DNA from: Lenzites betulinus
Taxonomy: Eukaryota > Basidiomycota > Agaricomycetes > Polyporales > Polyporaceae
Length of the DNA: 64,000 nt
Direction of reading: 5' to 3'
Assembly (NCBI GenBank): GCA_022264855.1
Contig: JABYQU010000025.1
Coordinates: forward strand, 1 to 64,000
Shown here: one piece after another, positions 24,047-38,143 of the stretch
Layout of the letters: each line of letters starts with the position of its first letter
Position numbering within the stretch: position 1 is the first letter of the stretch
Made by a program: the position numbers and the translations under genes
The notes under the pieces: model-generated
Told to the model about the DNA's origin: nothing
Databases searched by the model: none
The model's input: the letters and a program-made list of their open reading frames with translations, nothing else

Positions 24047-25231
24047 CGTGGTATGTGTTCTTCAAGGCTTTGTGTAATCTGGTTCTTACAAGTTGCCAAC
24101 ACCCAGCCCTTCCTGATCTGCACCACTCGTGTTCGCTATTCAACGCTCTCCTTCGCTTTCATAACCAGCATCGCTTTCCGGTTTTGTGTCACGCTTTTGT
24201 ATCTCCCTGCTCTTCTTGCTTACTACACCGACTATGAGCATCGCGGCAGTATTACTGTTTTCAGCAGTCTATGTACGTCCCAATGATCCTCGCCCTCTCC
24301 TGGCTAAATTTTATGTTTTACATAGATAATTAGGTCCTGTCTATTACTCACACATGTTTCCGTACTAAACGATTCGCGAAACCTGCACACAGTATCGCCA
24401 CAACAATGACGCACTTGTATATTTCACATAGCGCATGATGAGTGTGGCATTCATTAACATCAGCGACCCCGGACCTCGCAAGATTCGCATATACGTGCGC
24501 GCGCGACGTCATCTATTCATACGGATAAATACCAGCAGCTCTACATATACCGTCTAGAGCCTGAGCGGGCCCAGCGCACATCTATATACCAACTATACTA
24601 TACTATACTGACACCGAGTACCTCGTCGCAAAGCGTTCATATCGTCACATGGGGCTCGTCGTGTGCGCAGCGGGGGCAGGGCAGGGACACACTGACTCGA
24701 GGGTCTTCTAAATAAACGGGGTATCGATATATACGTATGCTGCGTGAGGAGGAGGTCGAGAACGCGCAGCCGAGGGCGTCCCGACGCGGGGCCGAGTAAC
24801 GGCGGGGCAGCCGGGTGAGCGCGCGCCGGGTGCGGGGTGCGGGGGCCCGAAGCGAAGAGAAGACGGGCGGCGTATCGTGGGCCCGGCGGCGGCGGACGCG
24901 GACGGGGCAGGGAAGCGGGCGGGGCGGGGCGAGGCGGCGGGCAGAGGGGATCGTCCGAGCGACTTGCAATAGTCTATGCGAGGGTGTCGAACAGGCAGGG
25001 ACAGGTGATCATCGATCAACGGGAACGGCAACGCTCAGAATTAAGGTGGGAGACGAGGACGAGAGCGGAGCGGGGAGGGGAGTGGGTGGACGGTTGTGGG
25101 GGCGGTAATGATACACATCACGCGACGCACGTACAGGAGAACGAGTTGAGATGGGATGGGGTGGGATGGAACGGGATGCACACATCATCGTACAACGGGA
25201 GAGTGGGGGGAGTCTATGACAGGACATGTAG

Positions 25232-25273
25232 CGGGACCGGGACCGGGAACGGGAACAGGAACAGGAACGAAAA
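25232..25273. repeat. Degenerate hexanucleotide repeat (CGGGAC/CGGGAA/CAGGAA)
   Basis: Seven consecutive six-base units that drift stepwise: CGGGAC twice, CGGGAA twice, CAGGAA twice, CGAAAA once. They lie in the 3' flank (probable 3' UTR) of the cre1 gene. Confidence 0.85.
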
Positions 25274-25348
25274 CAGAGACGGCTGCGCGGCGCACAGTCG
25301 AGCGACGCCGGGGGCTCGTCCGCTGGGATATCATCGACATCTCCGAAA

Positions 25349-25370
25349 CGCCAACGCCAACGCCAACGCC
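25349..25370. repeat. Hexanucleotide repeat CGCCAA
   Basis: Three and two-thirds copies of CGCCAA end eight bases from the cre1 stop codon at 25379-25381. Confidence 0.85.
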
Positions 25371-25378
25371 GCGCTAGC

Positions 25379-27711
<2,333 letters not shown>

Positions 27712-28900
27712 GACGGAAAGGGCAGAAGGGAGGGGAAGCGAGGGGACGGGGAGGTATTAGTACGGGGAAGCGGTTGGTGAAGAGGGATAAGCGGATACGT
27801 ACCGTGGGGGGAGGGGAAGATCTATTAGATTGGGCGGGGACGGGGCGCAGTCGGGGGACGGGAGGGGATGTGGGGGATACCCCGCGTGTACTGAATTGAT
27901 GGAGTGAGCGATGCAGGGTCGCAGCAACCGCGCGCTGGAGGGAGGGGGTGGTGGAAGAGACGATCGAAGCGGGGGCTGGCGAGAAGCAGAGGTGGGAGAG
28001 GGGACGACCGCGGATGATCCGGGCGGATTCTAGGTGCAGCGCGAGGAGGGCTCGAGCGCAGAGGCGAGCGAGTGCAGACGCGCGGGGAGATGGTGGGAGA
28101 GAGCAAGAGCAGGCGGCGTGGCAGATGGGCGTCGGTGTGGCAGTTGCGGCGGCGCGGGGTGGGAGCCGTTTCATACGCTCGCCGGGCGCTGCGGGGCCAA
28201 GGGGGGCCGTCCTGGGCGACGAACGCGGCGAAAATTTGCGCAAAAAGGACGAGGGCGGGACAATCGATGGGGGCCGTGTGCACTGCAGCGCAGACGCAGG
28301 CTCGACGGAGGGCTCATATGTTTCGCCATCTTCCGCCACCGCGCCTGTCCCCTCGCCGTCCGCCATTGCCGTATGCAGACACGCCCCGTCCGGTTCCCAC
28401 CGCGTCCCCACGCCCTTCCCCATTTCCGATCATTTTCCGTCCCATCTGCCCCCGCCCCCCCGCTCTTTTCGACAGCCCTGACTCCTCGACGTCCCCCACC
28501 AGCCCCAACGTCGCCCAGCTGCCTCCGCCTTCGCTGCGCACACCTCACATCCAAACACGTTCGACACTCGTGGCCCTCTCCGAGCACCGCCGACTGGCCC
28601 CGCGTGGGGTGGTTTATCATGCGCCGGGGGACAGTGCGGGGCAGGGGTCGGCGCTCGGGTGCCATCTGAGATGCTCCATGACGAACAACAACACACCAGA
28701 TCATCTTATCTCCAGATCCTCCAGATTCCAGAATCACAGGCACCGCTCTCCCAAACAGGCATCCCCATGGGGACCTCGAGTCCCTTCCCCTCTCTGCCTC
28801 TCCGCCTCCTCCGCCGTAAGCACACAACTCCTCCCACCGCTTTCCGCGAGTGCCCAGCCGCGGACTTTCTCACAGCGCACCCGCGACGGCGACTCGCACA
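27712..28900. promoter_or_regulatory. Upstream region of cre1, GC-rich, up to the LINE insertion
   Basis: About 1.2 kb of very GC-rich sequence upstream of the minus-strand cre1 gene. Matches to the CreA-site consensus SYGGRG occur, for example GCGGGG at 27834-27839 and CTGGAG at 27935-27940, so autoregulation is possible. Such matches are frequent by chance in DNA this rich in G. No coding segment was recognised. The far end abuts the truncated LINE, whose exact 5' junction I could not place. Confidence 0.4.
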
Positions 28901-30964
28901 GACGCCCGCGCGCGTGCAGAGCCTGCCTCAGGTCCCCGTGCGTATCTCATCAGCCTGTTATCCGTGCGTTCCAAACCCTCTCCATCTTACACCGACCGGC
29001 AACCGCACATCCTGCCGTACACCACCGTGCGGCCCTTACCTCGGCGTCCGACTCGACTCGAGGCTGTCCTTCCAAGCCCATGTGGCTTACTTCGCCGAGC
29101 GCGCTCTAACAACGGTAAACGCCATGCTCATGCTTGGCAACTCCGTCCGAGGGCTCTCGCCCATGCAGCGGCGCACTTTGTACATCTCCTGCGTCCTCCC
29201 GCTCCTCACGTACGGCTCCGAGGTCTGGTTCCGGTCCAAAGGCGTCAAGGGCCTCATGAAGCCGCTCGTCAGCGCGCAAAACAGGGCCCTGCGCTGGATC
29301 ACCGGCGCGTTCCGCACAACCCCGACCGGAGCCCTACACTCGTTCGCCGGCGTCCTCCCCCTCCACCTTCACTGCAAGAAACTCCAGGACCGTTACTTCC
29401 TACGTATACATACCCTACCCGCTTCCCACCCTCTACGTGCTAACTTTCCTAATGTTTTCGTGCGCTCTGAGCATGCGCCTTACGTACGCTTCTTACCTTA
29501 TCTAATCCCTCCCACCCCATCCATCCCCCTCACCGGCATATTCTACGAGCGGTACCCGGACCGACCCCTCATCACCGAAACATTCGACCCGACAGACGAC
29601 GAGTGCAAACCGGGCGACCGCATCCGCGACATATTCGCCGATCGCATAACTCGACACCTCGATCATCCCCCCAAGGGCGACAAGGACGCGCTCGCGCTGT
29701 GGATAGCAAACGACCTCCAGCCGCGCATGGCCCGCGCGCATCAAGACGACGACGCGCTCGTCTACTTTACCGACGGAAGCTCGTACGCCACGTCAACGTC
29801 TCCAGCGGACGCGCACTGCGGGTCCGCGTCAGGCTTTCGGGCGTATCACCGCGGCCGCGTTCAGGCGACTCGCACGCTCTATACCGGGTATGGCTTCTCC
29901 TTCGACTGCGAGCTAATCGCTTTGTCCCTCGCCATTGGCCACGCCTACCTGAAGCGCTACCACCACGTCCACATCTTCTGCGACAACGAAACCGCGATCA
30001 CCAGCATCACAGACACCTCGGGCGGACGAATGGCCGCCGCCAACGCGTGCCGAATCCTCCGAGACTGGTTCGAGCGCCACCCAGACAATCACCTCCACCT
30101 CCACTGGTGCCCGGCACACTCCGGGATCGACGAAAACGACGCGATCGACGCGGACGTCAAGCTGATGGCGCAATCCGTCGAACGTGACATCCCCAACTAC
30201 AGCCGCGACGGCCTCGGCTTCCCCACTTCGTACGCATACATCCGCCACTGCATCACCGTCCGCGTGCTCGACGAATGGGATGAAGAAGCGAAGCGCGACC
30301 CAAAGAAGTACTTCGGACACACCCACATTCGACACCCCGCCTTCCGCCGCCTTAGCCACCTCGGCGCATTCCCGCTCAAGAGGCTCGGTGGCCGCCCCAC
30401 CCTCGTTGCACGCTTCATTCGATGCCTGTCCAACCACGCTCCAACCGGATGGTATCGGAACCGGTTCCGCACGCGCCTCAATGAACCGTCAATGTGCCAT
30501 CTCCACTCCGGTCAGCCGGCCTTCCACACACGCGAACACGTGCTGTTCGATTGCGACCACTATACCCGCAAGCACCGTCACTCGTCGATCGAGGATCTCC
30601 TCTCGTCGAGGGACCCGTTCTATGAAATAGCGGAGTTTCTCCGCGACAACCCCACGGCTCTGTCTTTCGAGGACATCCCTGGTGGCGCATAGCCGCACCC
30701 GTCCGGGTACCCGCACTCCCTCCCCCACCTCCCCCACTCCCGACCCTTCCTCTATGACCCGCATCCCCCCCTGTTATGACACCCATGCTCACATGCTCGC
30801 TATACTGTAGATAATTCCCCTATCTCGCGTAACATACCCGCCATTATGATTCGTGCACTGACGCGGCTCCGCCGCTGCAGTCTCTACCTTCCACTAGTAT
30901 TATTCTACGTAGACGGCCGTACAGGCACTACCTGCTACTTACTATAGCAATATACCCTCTGACC

Positions 30965-31006
<42 letters not shown>
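28900..31006 (+). mobile_element. 5'-truncated non-LTR retrotransposon (second LINE family)
   Basis: Only the 3' part of a LINE is present: the end of the reverse transcriptase, RNase H, a terminal zinc motif, a 3' UTR and a 41-A tail at 30966-31006. 5' truncation is typical of target-primed reverse transcription. Its protein differs clearly from the LINE at 1-7970, so it is another family. The long clean A tail suggests a fairly recent insertion. It sits upstream of cre1 in the opposite orientation. The 5' boundary is approximate (28.65-29.0 kb). Confidence 0.85.
28929..30692 (+). pseudogene. LINE ORF2 fragment: RT C-terminus and RNase H
   Basis: From about 29034 the frame reads YLGVRLDSRLSF, RRTLYISCVLPLLTYGSEVWF and AQNRALRWITGAFRTTP (RT thumb and connection). 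RNase H follows with VYFTDGSS, FDCELIALSLAIG, IFCDNETAITSI and WCPAHSGIDENDAIDAD, so its acidic residues are kept. A Cys/His motif (CHLHSG...HTREHVLFDC) ends the protein. Just upstream another frame gives QPHILPYTTVRP, which would normally join YLGV, so a one-base frame change near 29030 is likely. The catalytic RT core is missing. Confidence 0.85.
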
Positions 31007-31007
<1 letters not shown>

Positions 31008-34000
31008 ACGCCCTCCCTATCGCGGCCCAGCCCGCTCCATCCCGCCTCGATAGCCCTCGATCCTTTCCAGCTCGCCGCTGATCTCTTCTCGCCCTGTTCG
31101 GCGTCTCGCCTGCCATGTCGACTGCCCTCCCACCCCTTGCGCGTCGTACGTCCTGCCTGACTTGCGCAGCGATGACGTGACGTACGCGCGCATATAACCA
31201 CCAGCGCTCCGCCGCGCCTGGGTAAACGCGTCGCCAGCGCAGAACACACCGTCTAACATTGCTCGCGTCCTTCTGCCGCGTCCCCCTCAGGTGCCTGTCT
31301 ATCTTTGCGCTCTCTTGGGTCTTCTGCACCCTGGCCCACCGACCGACTCGCTGGAACCCACAAAGGCACCGCCCGAGCCCGCACACGCCGCCAGCGCACA
31401 CCGACGCGATTCGAACCGCAACCGCCAGCAGCACGCATCAGACTCGGACGTACAACCCCACGCAACCCGCCAGCGCGTCCGCGTCGCACCCCACGCGGCC
31501 CCCTGGCTACGCGCGCGCCGCCTCGCACTTTTTGCAACAACAACAACAACGAAATTCCCAGCGCGCCGCGCGCCGCGCCCAGAGCGAGCGCGACCCGCCT
31601 GCCCGCCCCAGCGAAGCGGCAACCCGCGCGCGCGATGACGAAGACGCGAAGTGCTTCCTCGAACGGGAAGCACGCACTGGCACGCCGCTTCCTTCCCCGG
31701 AGACGCCGCATCTCGCGCGCGGATCTCGCGCCCTGTATAGCGAGTGTGTCATCGTGCACGACACAGTGCACGGCGAATTGAGGTGATTGCCCCCGACGAC
31801 GCTGCGTTGCGTGCAGGGTACGTTGGGACGCTGAACGCGATCGTCCGCGATGGACCGACGCGCGTCGCGAGCAGCGCGCGGGCGGCGGAAGAATGTCCAC
31901 GCTCGACGCGGGCGACCCTGCCCTCGGATAAGTACAGCACTGGCCATTCTGATCGTCGACGCCCCGCACGGGTCGCGCAGCGGCAGAGCGTTCTGCGCAG
32001 ACGCCACGACGGCATGCCTCCCCAGATGGCAGCGCGGACAACGTGCTCTCCCGTCCCCGAAGGCCAAAAGGAACGCGAAACGCGGCGCGCCCCGCCCAGA
32101 GCCGCGTCCAGCCCCACAGGCGTGCTCTGATGACCGACCCCGCGCCTCCGCACGCGCAACGAACTGCCGCCGCCGACCTGCCTAGTCTCCCCTCCCCTGG
32201 GCCCTGGGGCCGGTATGACGCACGGCGCGCTGGGTGCGGGAACGGTCTTTCCTTCTCTGCTGCCAGCTGCGCGTGCGTCCCCGCACTACGCTCGCTGCCA
32301 GCGCAAGAGGTCCCGGGTCCCCTTGTCCCAGCTCGCACCGGGCGGCCTCCACGCAGGGCGTCAGCTGCTTCCGCCTCCCCTCCGTACCGCGGCGACGCGC
32401 GGCGCGAAGCTCGACGCGCGAAGATGAACGCGTGAACTCGAAGGCGTGCGCGACCGAATCAGACTCAGAGCCCGCGCAGGGCGTGCATCCTACATTCTGG
32501 CCAGATTCTGCCGCGCTGCTTCGCCGTCCTTCGCGCACCCGTCCCTCGCCCTCGCCCTCGCGCTGGGCTTCTGCCCGAAGGCCAAACCCTCTCCACTCGA
32601 GTGTGTAGCAGCGCCTTCGCGGCCCCGGTCTGGTGCGGCCTGGTGCGCCGCGCCCTCCCACTGGCATGCGCGACGTCCCAGCGCGTCCGCTCGCAGAGTC
32701 GCAGCAAGCGTCCGCGCCATCGAGATACGCTGTGCTGCAACTCGACAACATAACAGCCGGAGCCCACGCCCCGCCCCGCACACCCCGCACCCACCCCGCA
32801 GAGCCCAAACCCCAACCCAACGAGCCCATATCAAGCAGCACAGCAGCCCGCGGGAACTGGCAACGCCCATCCATCCACTGTCCACCCGCGCCACCGCGCG
32901 GATTCCGCGAGGAATCCCCGAGCAGCCCCTGTCGCCCCGCCCATCCCGTCCCCGGACCAGGGCCCGGCGTGGGATTTCTCCGCGGTGCTGCTGATCTACC
33001 CCGCATCCTCTCCCCGCGGCTCGTGTTCTGAACGCCGAGCCCGCTAATCCGTGCGTGAGGCGGGGGGTGCGGGGTATCCGCTTTGGGCTTTGGCGTGCGC
33101 GTGGGCGCTTAGCAGCGCGAAGCTATGCTGCCAGTGCTTGGTGGCGTTGGGACGCACGTTGTTGCGAGAATCTTGCATTTCGCAGCTGGTTGCAGCAACC
33201 AGCAACCTGCAGCGGCCGAGTTCGTGTCTCAGCCGCTGCTGCGGACGCATGCTATGCATGAAGCAACTTCCACACCGCAGGCAGGGACGCCTGATCAGTT
33301 CACGCTGCCAAAGCTACGTACGTCCTGCGCGTCACATTGGCAATACCGTACCTCTCCCGCATGCCCTGCAAACGGCGCAGGAAATAGGCAAGCGACGGTA
33401 CGGCCGTCGACTCCTGACACGTCCCTACGATCTGCATAGGCAGCGCCTTCACACACCTGCGCGCACGCTCCCCGTCCACGGGGCCGCCGCGCCAAATCCA
33501 CAGACAGAGTTCCGTCGACGTGTGCGCAGGGACCGGACTTTGCCCCTCCCCCGGCGGGCCCCACGCGCATCGCGAATCTCCAGCACAAACAGCCCCCAAG
33601 GCTCGTCGCGGCACATTCCCCGTTGCCAGAAGCACGCGCGGCTGTCCCACGCCCCAGTGCACGCGATCTCGATCCGGGCCCCGTGCCCACGCCCACGGCG
33701 GGGGAGCCGTGGGTCCGCCGCCGCAAGCCTAAAGCCTACTTCGCGCGCCCGCAATTGGGCAGGCAATCTTCCGCGCTCGGCGCGCCGGATGCGGTCCCGC
33801 CGCCTTTGGGCAGGCGCACTCCCCCACACGGCGGGAGTGCCCTGGGCGCAGAACTGCGAGCTTGGGACTTGGAAGGTGCGTCCGCGTGCTGCTGCTGGAG
33901 GTGGAAGACGCCGTCGCAGCAGGGCTATCGATTCGATAGGGCCGGAGCATCGTCGTGCAGCACGGGCGCGGGCAGCGCGTCCTCCGCACTTTCTCCGGAG

Positions 34001-36588
34001 CATACGGTGCGCAGGCGCAAGGATGGTGCGCGCGCGCATGGGCGCAGGTCGCGCTTGCGCGGCGTGCAATAGCGTTTGCGGCGCGTGTGGTTCCCTTGCC
34101 GTACGGTGCGCGTGCGTGCAGGCGCAGTGTTCCCCCGGGATCCGGGTCTGCCCGCGGGCGTGCTGGGCAGCCGAGTCGAGCTGCTACTGTGCGTGCTGAT
34201 TGCTGCGCTGCAAGCAGCACACCGCCGCGCGATGGCATATAGAGTCGCGCAGCGCAGCGCGCAATGCACAATACAGCATCGGACACACCCCTTCCCCTGT
34301 GCGACGTCCGGACGCGGAGAGAATGCACGCGCTCTCGATGCGTGGCGCGCTGCAGCCTTGTCCATCGCGAAGTGCGCGCCATGCATCCCTCGGCGTCCGC
34401 ACGTCGGTCGACTCCCGCGACCCTGCACGGCCATTCAGCGCCCCCACCGCCGTCCGCCGTCTACCGCGCGTGCCCCTGCGCGCTATACAGTCCGCAGAGG
34501 CAGGCAGGGTGCACCAGAGAGGCCGAGGATCAAGCGAGCCCGGGGCTCGTCCGCGCTGCGCATTACGACGCGCTTCATCGCGCAACAGTCCTCGCAGCGG
34601 ACATCTTCGCGGGTGCGCACGGAGCGCGGCTGAATGGCACTCGCGTCGTTTCGCTGAGGGCGATCGGGAATTGTATGTGAGATGTGGCGTTTGGCGCGGA
34701 CAGCCTGACAGGGGGGGCATGCGCTGGGCGTCGGCACTACACGAGCGACGCGAAGCTGGGCGAAGACCGGGGCGAGGTGTGCTACCGGGGATCTGCCGCG
34801 GGTGGTTTGTAGGCGTGCTTCTGAACTCTGCGAAGGGGCGCGGATCGCGCGCGAGGACGTCCCTCGGTGTGCGGTTGTACAGCGAATGCTGCTCGTTTCG
34901 TCGTGCGCGGGCTTGCACTAGGGCGCCATTTTGGAGGAGGGGTGTTCATCCGAGCCTGGTGCGTTTCGGCCGGCTGTCCGACGCTTGATTTTCTGACACC
35001 ACTTGGTTTGACTGAACCGGACGGCACTCACATGGAAACGACTGCAGATCGGCGCCCAGCCTGTCTTGGACTCGTAACGCATGCCGCCCGCTCACCGTCG
35101 TATCGCTATCTTCAATCTTGGAGGCGCACACCTTCCGGAGCACCCAAGCAAGGCTCCGACGCCTCGCAATTCATGTGGCCCATGGGGCTCCCCAGGGCAG
35201 TCATACGAATGAATCACCGGGGCGCCAGGCTCGACTTTGGCATTTGATTCTCGGGATGCTCTTGATCGACTCGAGCGAGAGGGAGCAAGTCGGGCTGCAG
35301 CTAAGCGGCCTCTCGATCACGCATCATGCGCTATACCGGATGAGGAAAACTTGAAGTACACAAGTGCGTCACTGCTAGAACGCTGAGATGTCGATTCTCG
35401 AGTCACGCCGAGTGGCGGCCTGGCATCATTGTGGCGATACTGCGCGTAGGGATTGCGAATCTGGCAGTACACAAACAAACGTGTTGTTATTATTCCTCTA
35501 CGATGGCATAGCCCATGTACGCCGCTTCATCCCATCTTCCATGATGCAAGCGACCAGCCACCTGGAGCGCTGGAGACAGGCGTCTCCATCTGGACGATTT
35601 GGTGTTTCCTGAGTAGGGGCGGCTGCATGTCTACCAGGCATGCATGGCAGAAGAGCTAGAGCGAATGAAAACATAGATTGGCTACAAAAAATGAAGTGAC
35701 AACGCGCTTCATGGGTCCCGGTTACCGCCTGCTGTACTACGGATAATTCCAGCCGCGTTAGAAGGGCCCTACTACCTTTGTAAGAGTCAGTTCATTTCTC
35801 CGTGTCTGAGTCCGACTCAGCCTGGTAGTCCAAGTCTTAGCCAAAGCACAAGTCCCAAAGCAGCTGTCGTAGCTGTGCCCTAGTGCGACATCTCTCTTTA
35901 CTACGCATGGGTTATCGCAAGAACGACGCCATGCAATAGCCGGCTTCAAGCTTGCGGGGGGACAACTTCAAAGGGTCCGAACGATTTAGTCACGAGCGCG
36001 TGGCAAAAGCGCGTTGCCACGTGGGGGTTTGCACAGCCTCTCCCGGGCCTCTCATCCTGAATCAGTGACTATGATCTGGCTCGACCCATCTCTTTGAGCA
36101 TGCTCAATGCTCCAGATCGCTAAAGTGACTTGTAGCTTATCTCGGAAACTCAGTCCTTCGCGGACGCGCATGAACGGATTTTTTATTCAAAACGTAAGTC
36201 CGGCTGGCCCAGATTAATATTACTTTGCCTTGTGCCCTCGCTACGCGTCGCTTTCCTGAGTACTTTGCCCACTTATCAGTTATAGAATAACCCTCGCACG
36301 CCCTCCGTTGTTCAGTCTGTGTTAACGTGACAGCGTGTTATTTATTGAGGTGGACGGTATGTGCCCCTTTGGATACTGTGGTATACTGGATCTCGCTCAC
36401 GACTGTTGCGCTATTGTTAGCCGAGGTCGACAGAAGGAATAGCAAGACTTGTGCCAATACTAGCATAGGCTGTTTCGCTGAGATTTAAAGCAGCAGGTAG
36501 GCTCTGCTTCATGTCAAAGGAGATCGTTCAGATCCCGCTGACTGCTGTCTTTCAATCTGCATAGATAATCGATATCTAGAAGCCGTGC
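31007..36588. other. Long GC-rich then AT-richer stretch with no recognisable gene
   Basis: About 5.6 kb. From 31.0 to about 35.2 kb it is extremely GC- and CpG-rich, so long open frames overlap on both strands, but none shows a domain, a plausible splice-joined product or protein-like composition. From about 35.3 to 36.6 kb it is AT-richer and also appears empty. It could hold non-coding RNA, upstream regulatory DNA or decayed repeats; I cannot tell which. Confidence 0.5.
31173..31197 (+). promoter_or_regulatory. Possible promoter: overlapping TGACGT sites and TATA-like box
   Basis: TGACGTGACGT (31173-31183), two overlapping bZIP/CRE half-type sites, lies just upstream of CATATAA (31191-31197) in otherwise TATA-free GC-rich DNA. 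It points into the long gene-free stretch. Motif evidence only. Confidence 0.25.
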
Positions 36589-37946
36589 ATGCCAATGGAA
36601 CCGTGTCCCTTCCCCATAGAGATCTGCGAACTTATTATCGACGCTATAGCAGGGAAGCACCCGCGAAAATCAGAACGAGATTCCCTTCGAAATTGTGCAC
36701 TCACCTGTCGTGCCTGGCGTACTCGGGCCCAGCATCGTTTGTGGGAGATTCCGCGCCGCCTGGATGCCACTTCAGTGAACAAATTCATCGCAGAGATCCG
36801 CCAGATCCCCATCCACCTCGCATCGCTCGTTCACACCCTTCTCATTCATTTCCGCTACGACGACAAGATCTGTAGGCTGAACGAACTGCTGCTGACGTCA
36901 AGCATGCCGAACTTGCGCACCTTCGAACTCCAGTATACGGCCAACACTGGCAGAGACGTATCAACATCGTTGAACCTGAAGGTCATTCATCCAAGAGTCC
37001 TGCGCATCCCGCCGCCTCTCCTCGCCCATGTAACCAGACTCAAACTATCTGCCTGCCGCTTTGACTCGTTACGAGCGATGTTCGACGTTGTTTGGGCATG
37101 TCCGAACCTCTCCTCCCTCAGGCTTGAGAACGTTTGGCGCTTCCTCGTCAGGACGCCCTTGACAGAGGACGCTGTCCGGATCTTGCTTTCAACTCGCAAG
37201 CACCTCGGAGCGTGCGGAAAGCTGAGAGATCTCGACATCAATCTCTTCCACCTGGTAAGCCTGCCTGTTCTTCTGCGCACGTTGGTCGTACACTGACCAG
37301 CACTGCAGGGGTTCATGATTCCCGATAGCCTGTACACACTCTTCAATTCGAAGGACGGATGCCTGTTCGGTACACAAGTAACATATCTGCATATACGTGT
37401 AGGTCTCAATGACCTGCGTAAGTACACCCTTCCTATGTAAACCTTAGACACGGCGCGTTGAGATGCATCCACACAGAAAAGCTCACAAACTTCCTCCCGG
37501 GCGTTTTCCCCGCGCTCATAAACCTACAAGTGGACGTCAGTCGCCGACCGAAGGGCGGTTATCCACGGCCGGGCTCATCATTCAACGTACTGCGCTTGCT
37601 CGCAGAACGTACTGCCTCGCCTTCCAAGTGCAAGAGAGTCGGCCTCTTTAGCGATAGCTGGGACACCCCAAACCGCACACGGCGTACGGCCGAACAATGC
37701 CGGAACTGCGATTATCTGGTTGGGCCGGCCCACGGCGCGGGGTCAGCGGCAGAGTCGGAAAATCTCCTTCGCGCGCGGTTCCCCAGTCTCGAGAGGTTGT
37801 GTCTGGAGTTAGGAGATGGTATCCATTACGGCAAGGCATGCGCCGCTCGTCTCGAGTCGACGCTGCGGAATTTACATACCAGTGGCATCCTTGAGGTTTC
37901 CTTGGGGGGACGTCGGGAAACAAGGCATCCGATCAGAGCTGCTTAG
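36589..37946 (+). CDS. F-box-like protein of an expanded basidiomycete family, copy 1 (intact)
   Basis: Three exons (36589-37254, 37309-37417, 37477-37946) give 414 residues. The N-terminus PIEICELIIDAI...LRNCALTCRAWRTRAQHRLWE has the pattern of an F-box-like domain. Leucine-rich stretches follow (HLASLVHTLLIHF, LLTSSMPNLRTFELQY, HVTRLKLSACRF, LSSLRLENVW). Such proteins usually act as substrate adaptors of SCF ubiquitin ligases and form large families in Agaricomycetes (family knowledge). Two damaged relatives, at 38144-39499 and 56956-58399, share both intron positions. The first ATG is 36589, but paralogues align better from the next ATG at 36595. The substrate is unknown. Confidence 0.75.
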
Positions 37947-38143
37947 GCACTGCGGTGACTGAAAGTACATAGAACTTCGAGACATTCTCTACAGACGTTT
38001 GTAGTGTTTGAATAAATTGTTGCAGGCCTGCGGAGCATTCCGCGCGCACAGACATCCCATATAATGACTGGTATATACTGATCAATGTATCAGTCATCTC
38101 GGATTTGGAGAATAGGAATTTGGTGGTGGATGTACCGGCAAAA

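Larger units (their letters stand above)
24047..25378. other. Convergent intergenic region with simple repeats
   Basis: About 1.3 kb between the 3' ends of two converging genes. It holds a CTATA pentamer tract near 24593-24609 and, close to the cre1 stop, hexanucleotide tracts (listed separately). No coding segment was recognised. Confidence 0.5.

Noticed and set aside
31253..34988. Several 200-380-codon frames on both strands
   Set aside because: Stop codons are rare in this GC-rich DNA; the frames overlap each other, are Arg/Ala/Pro-rich and show no domain or sensible splicing.
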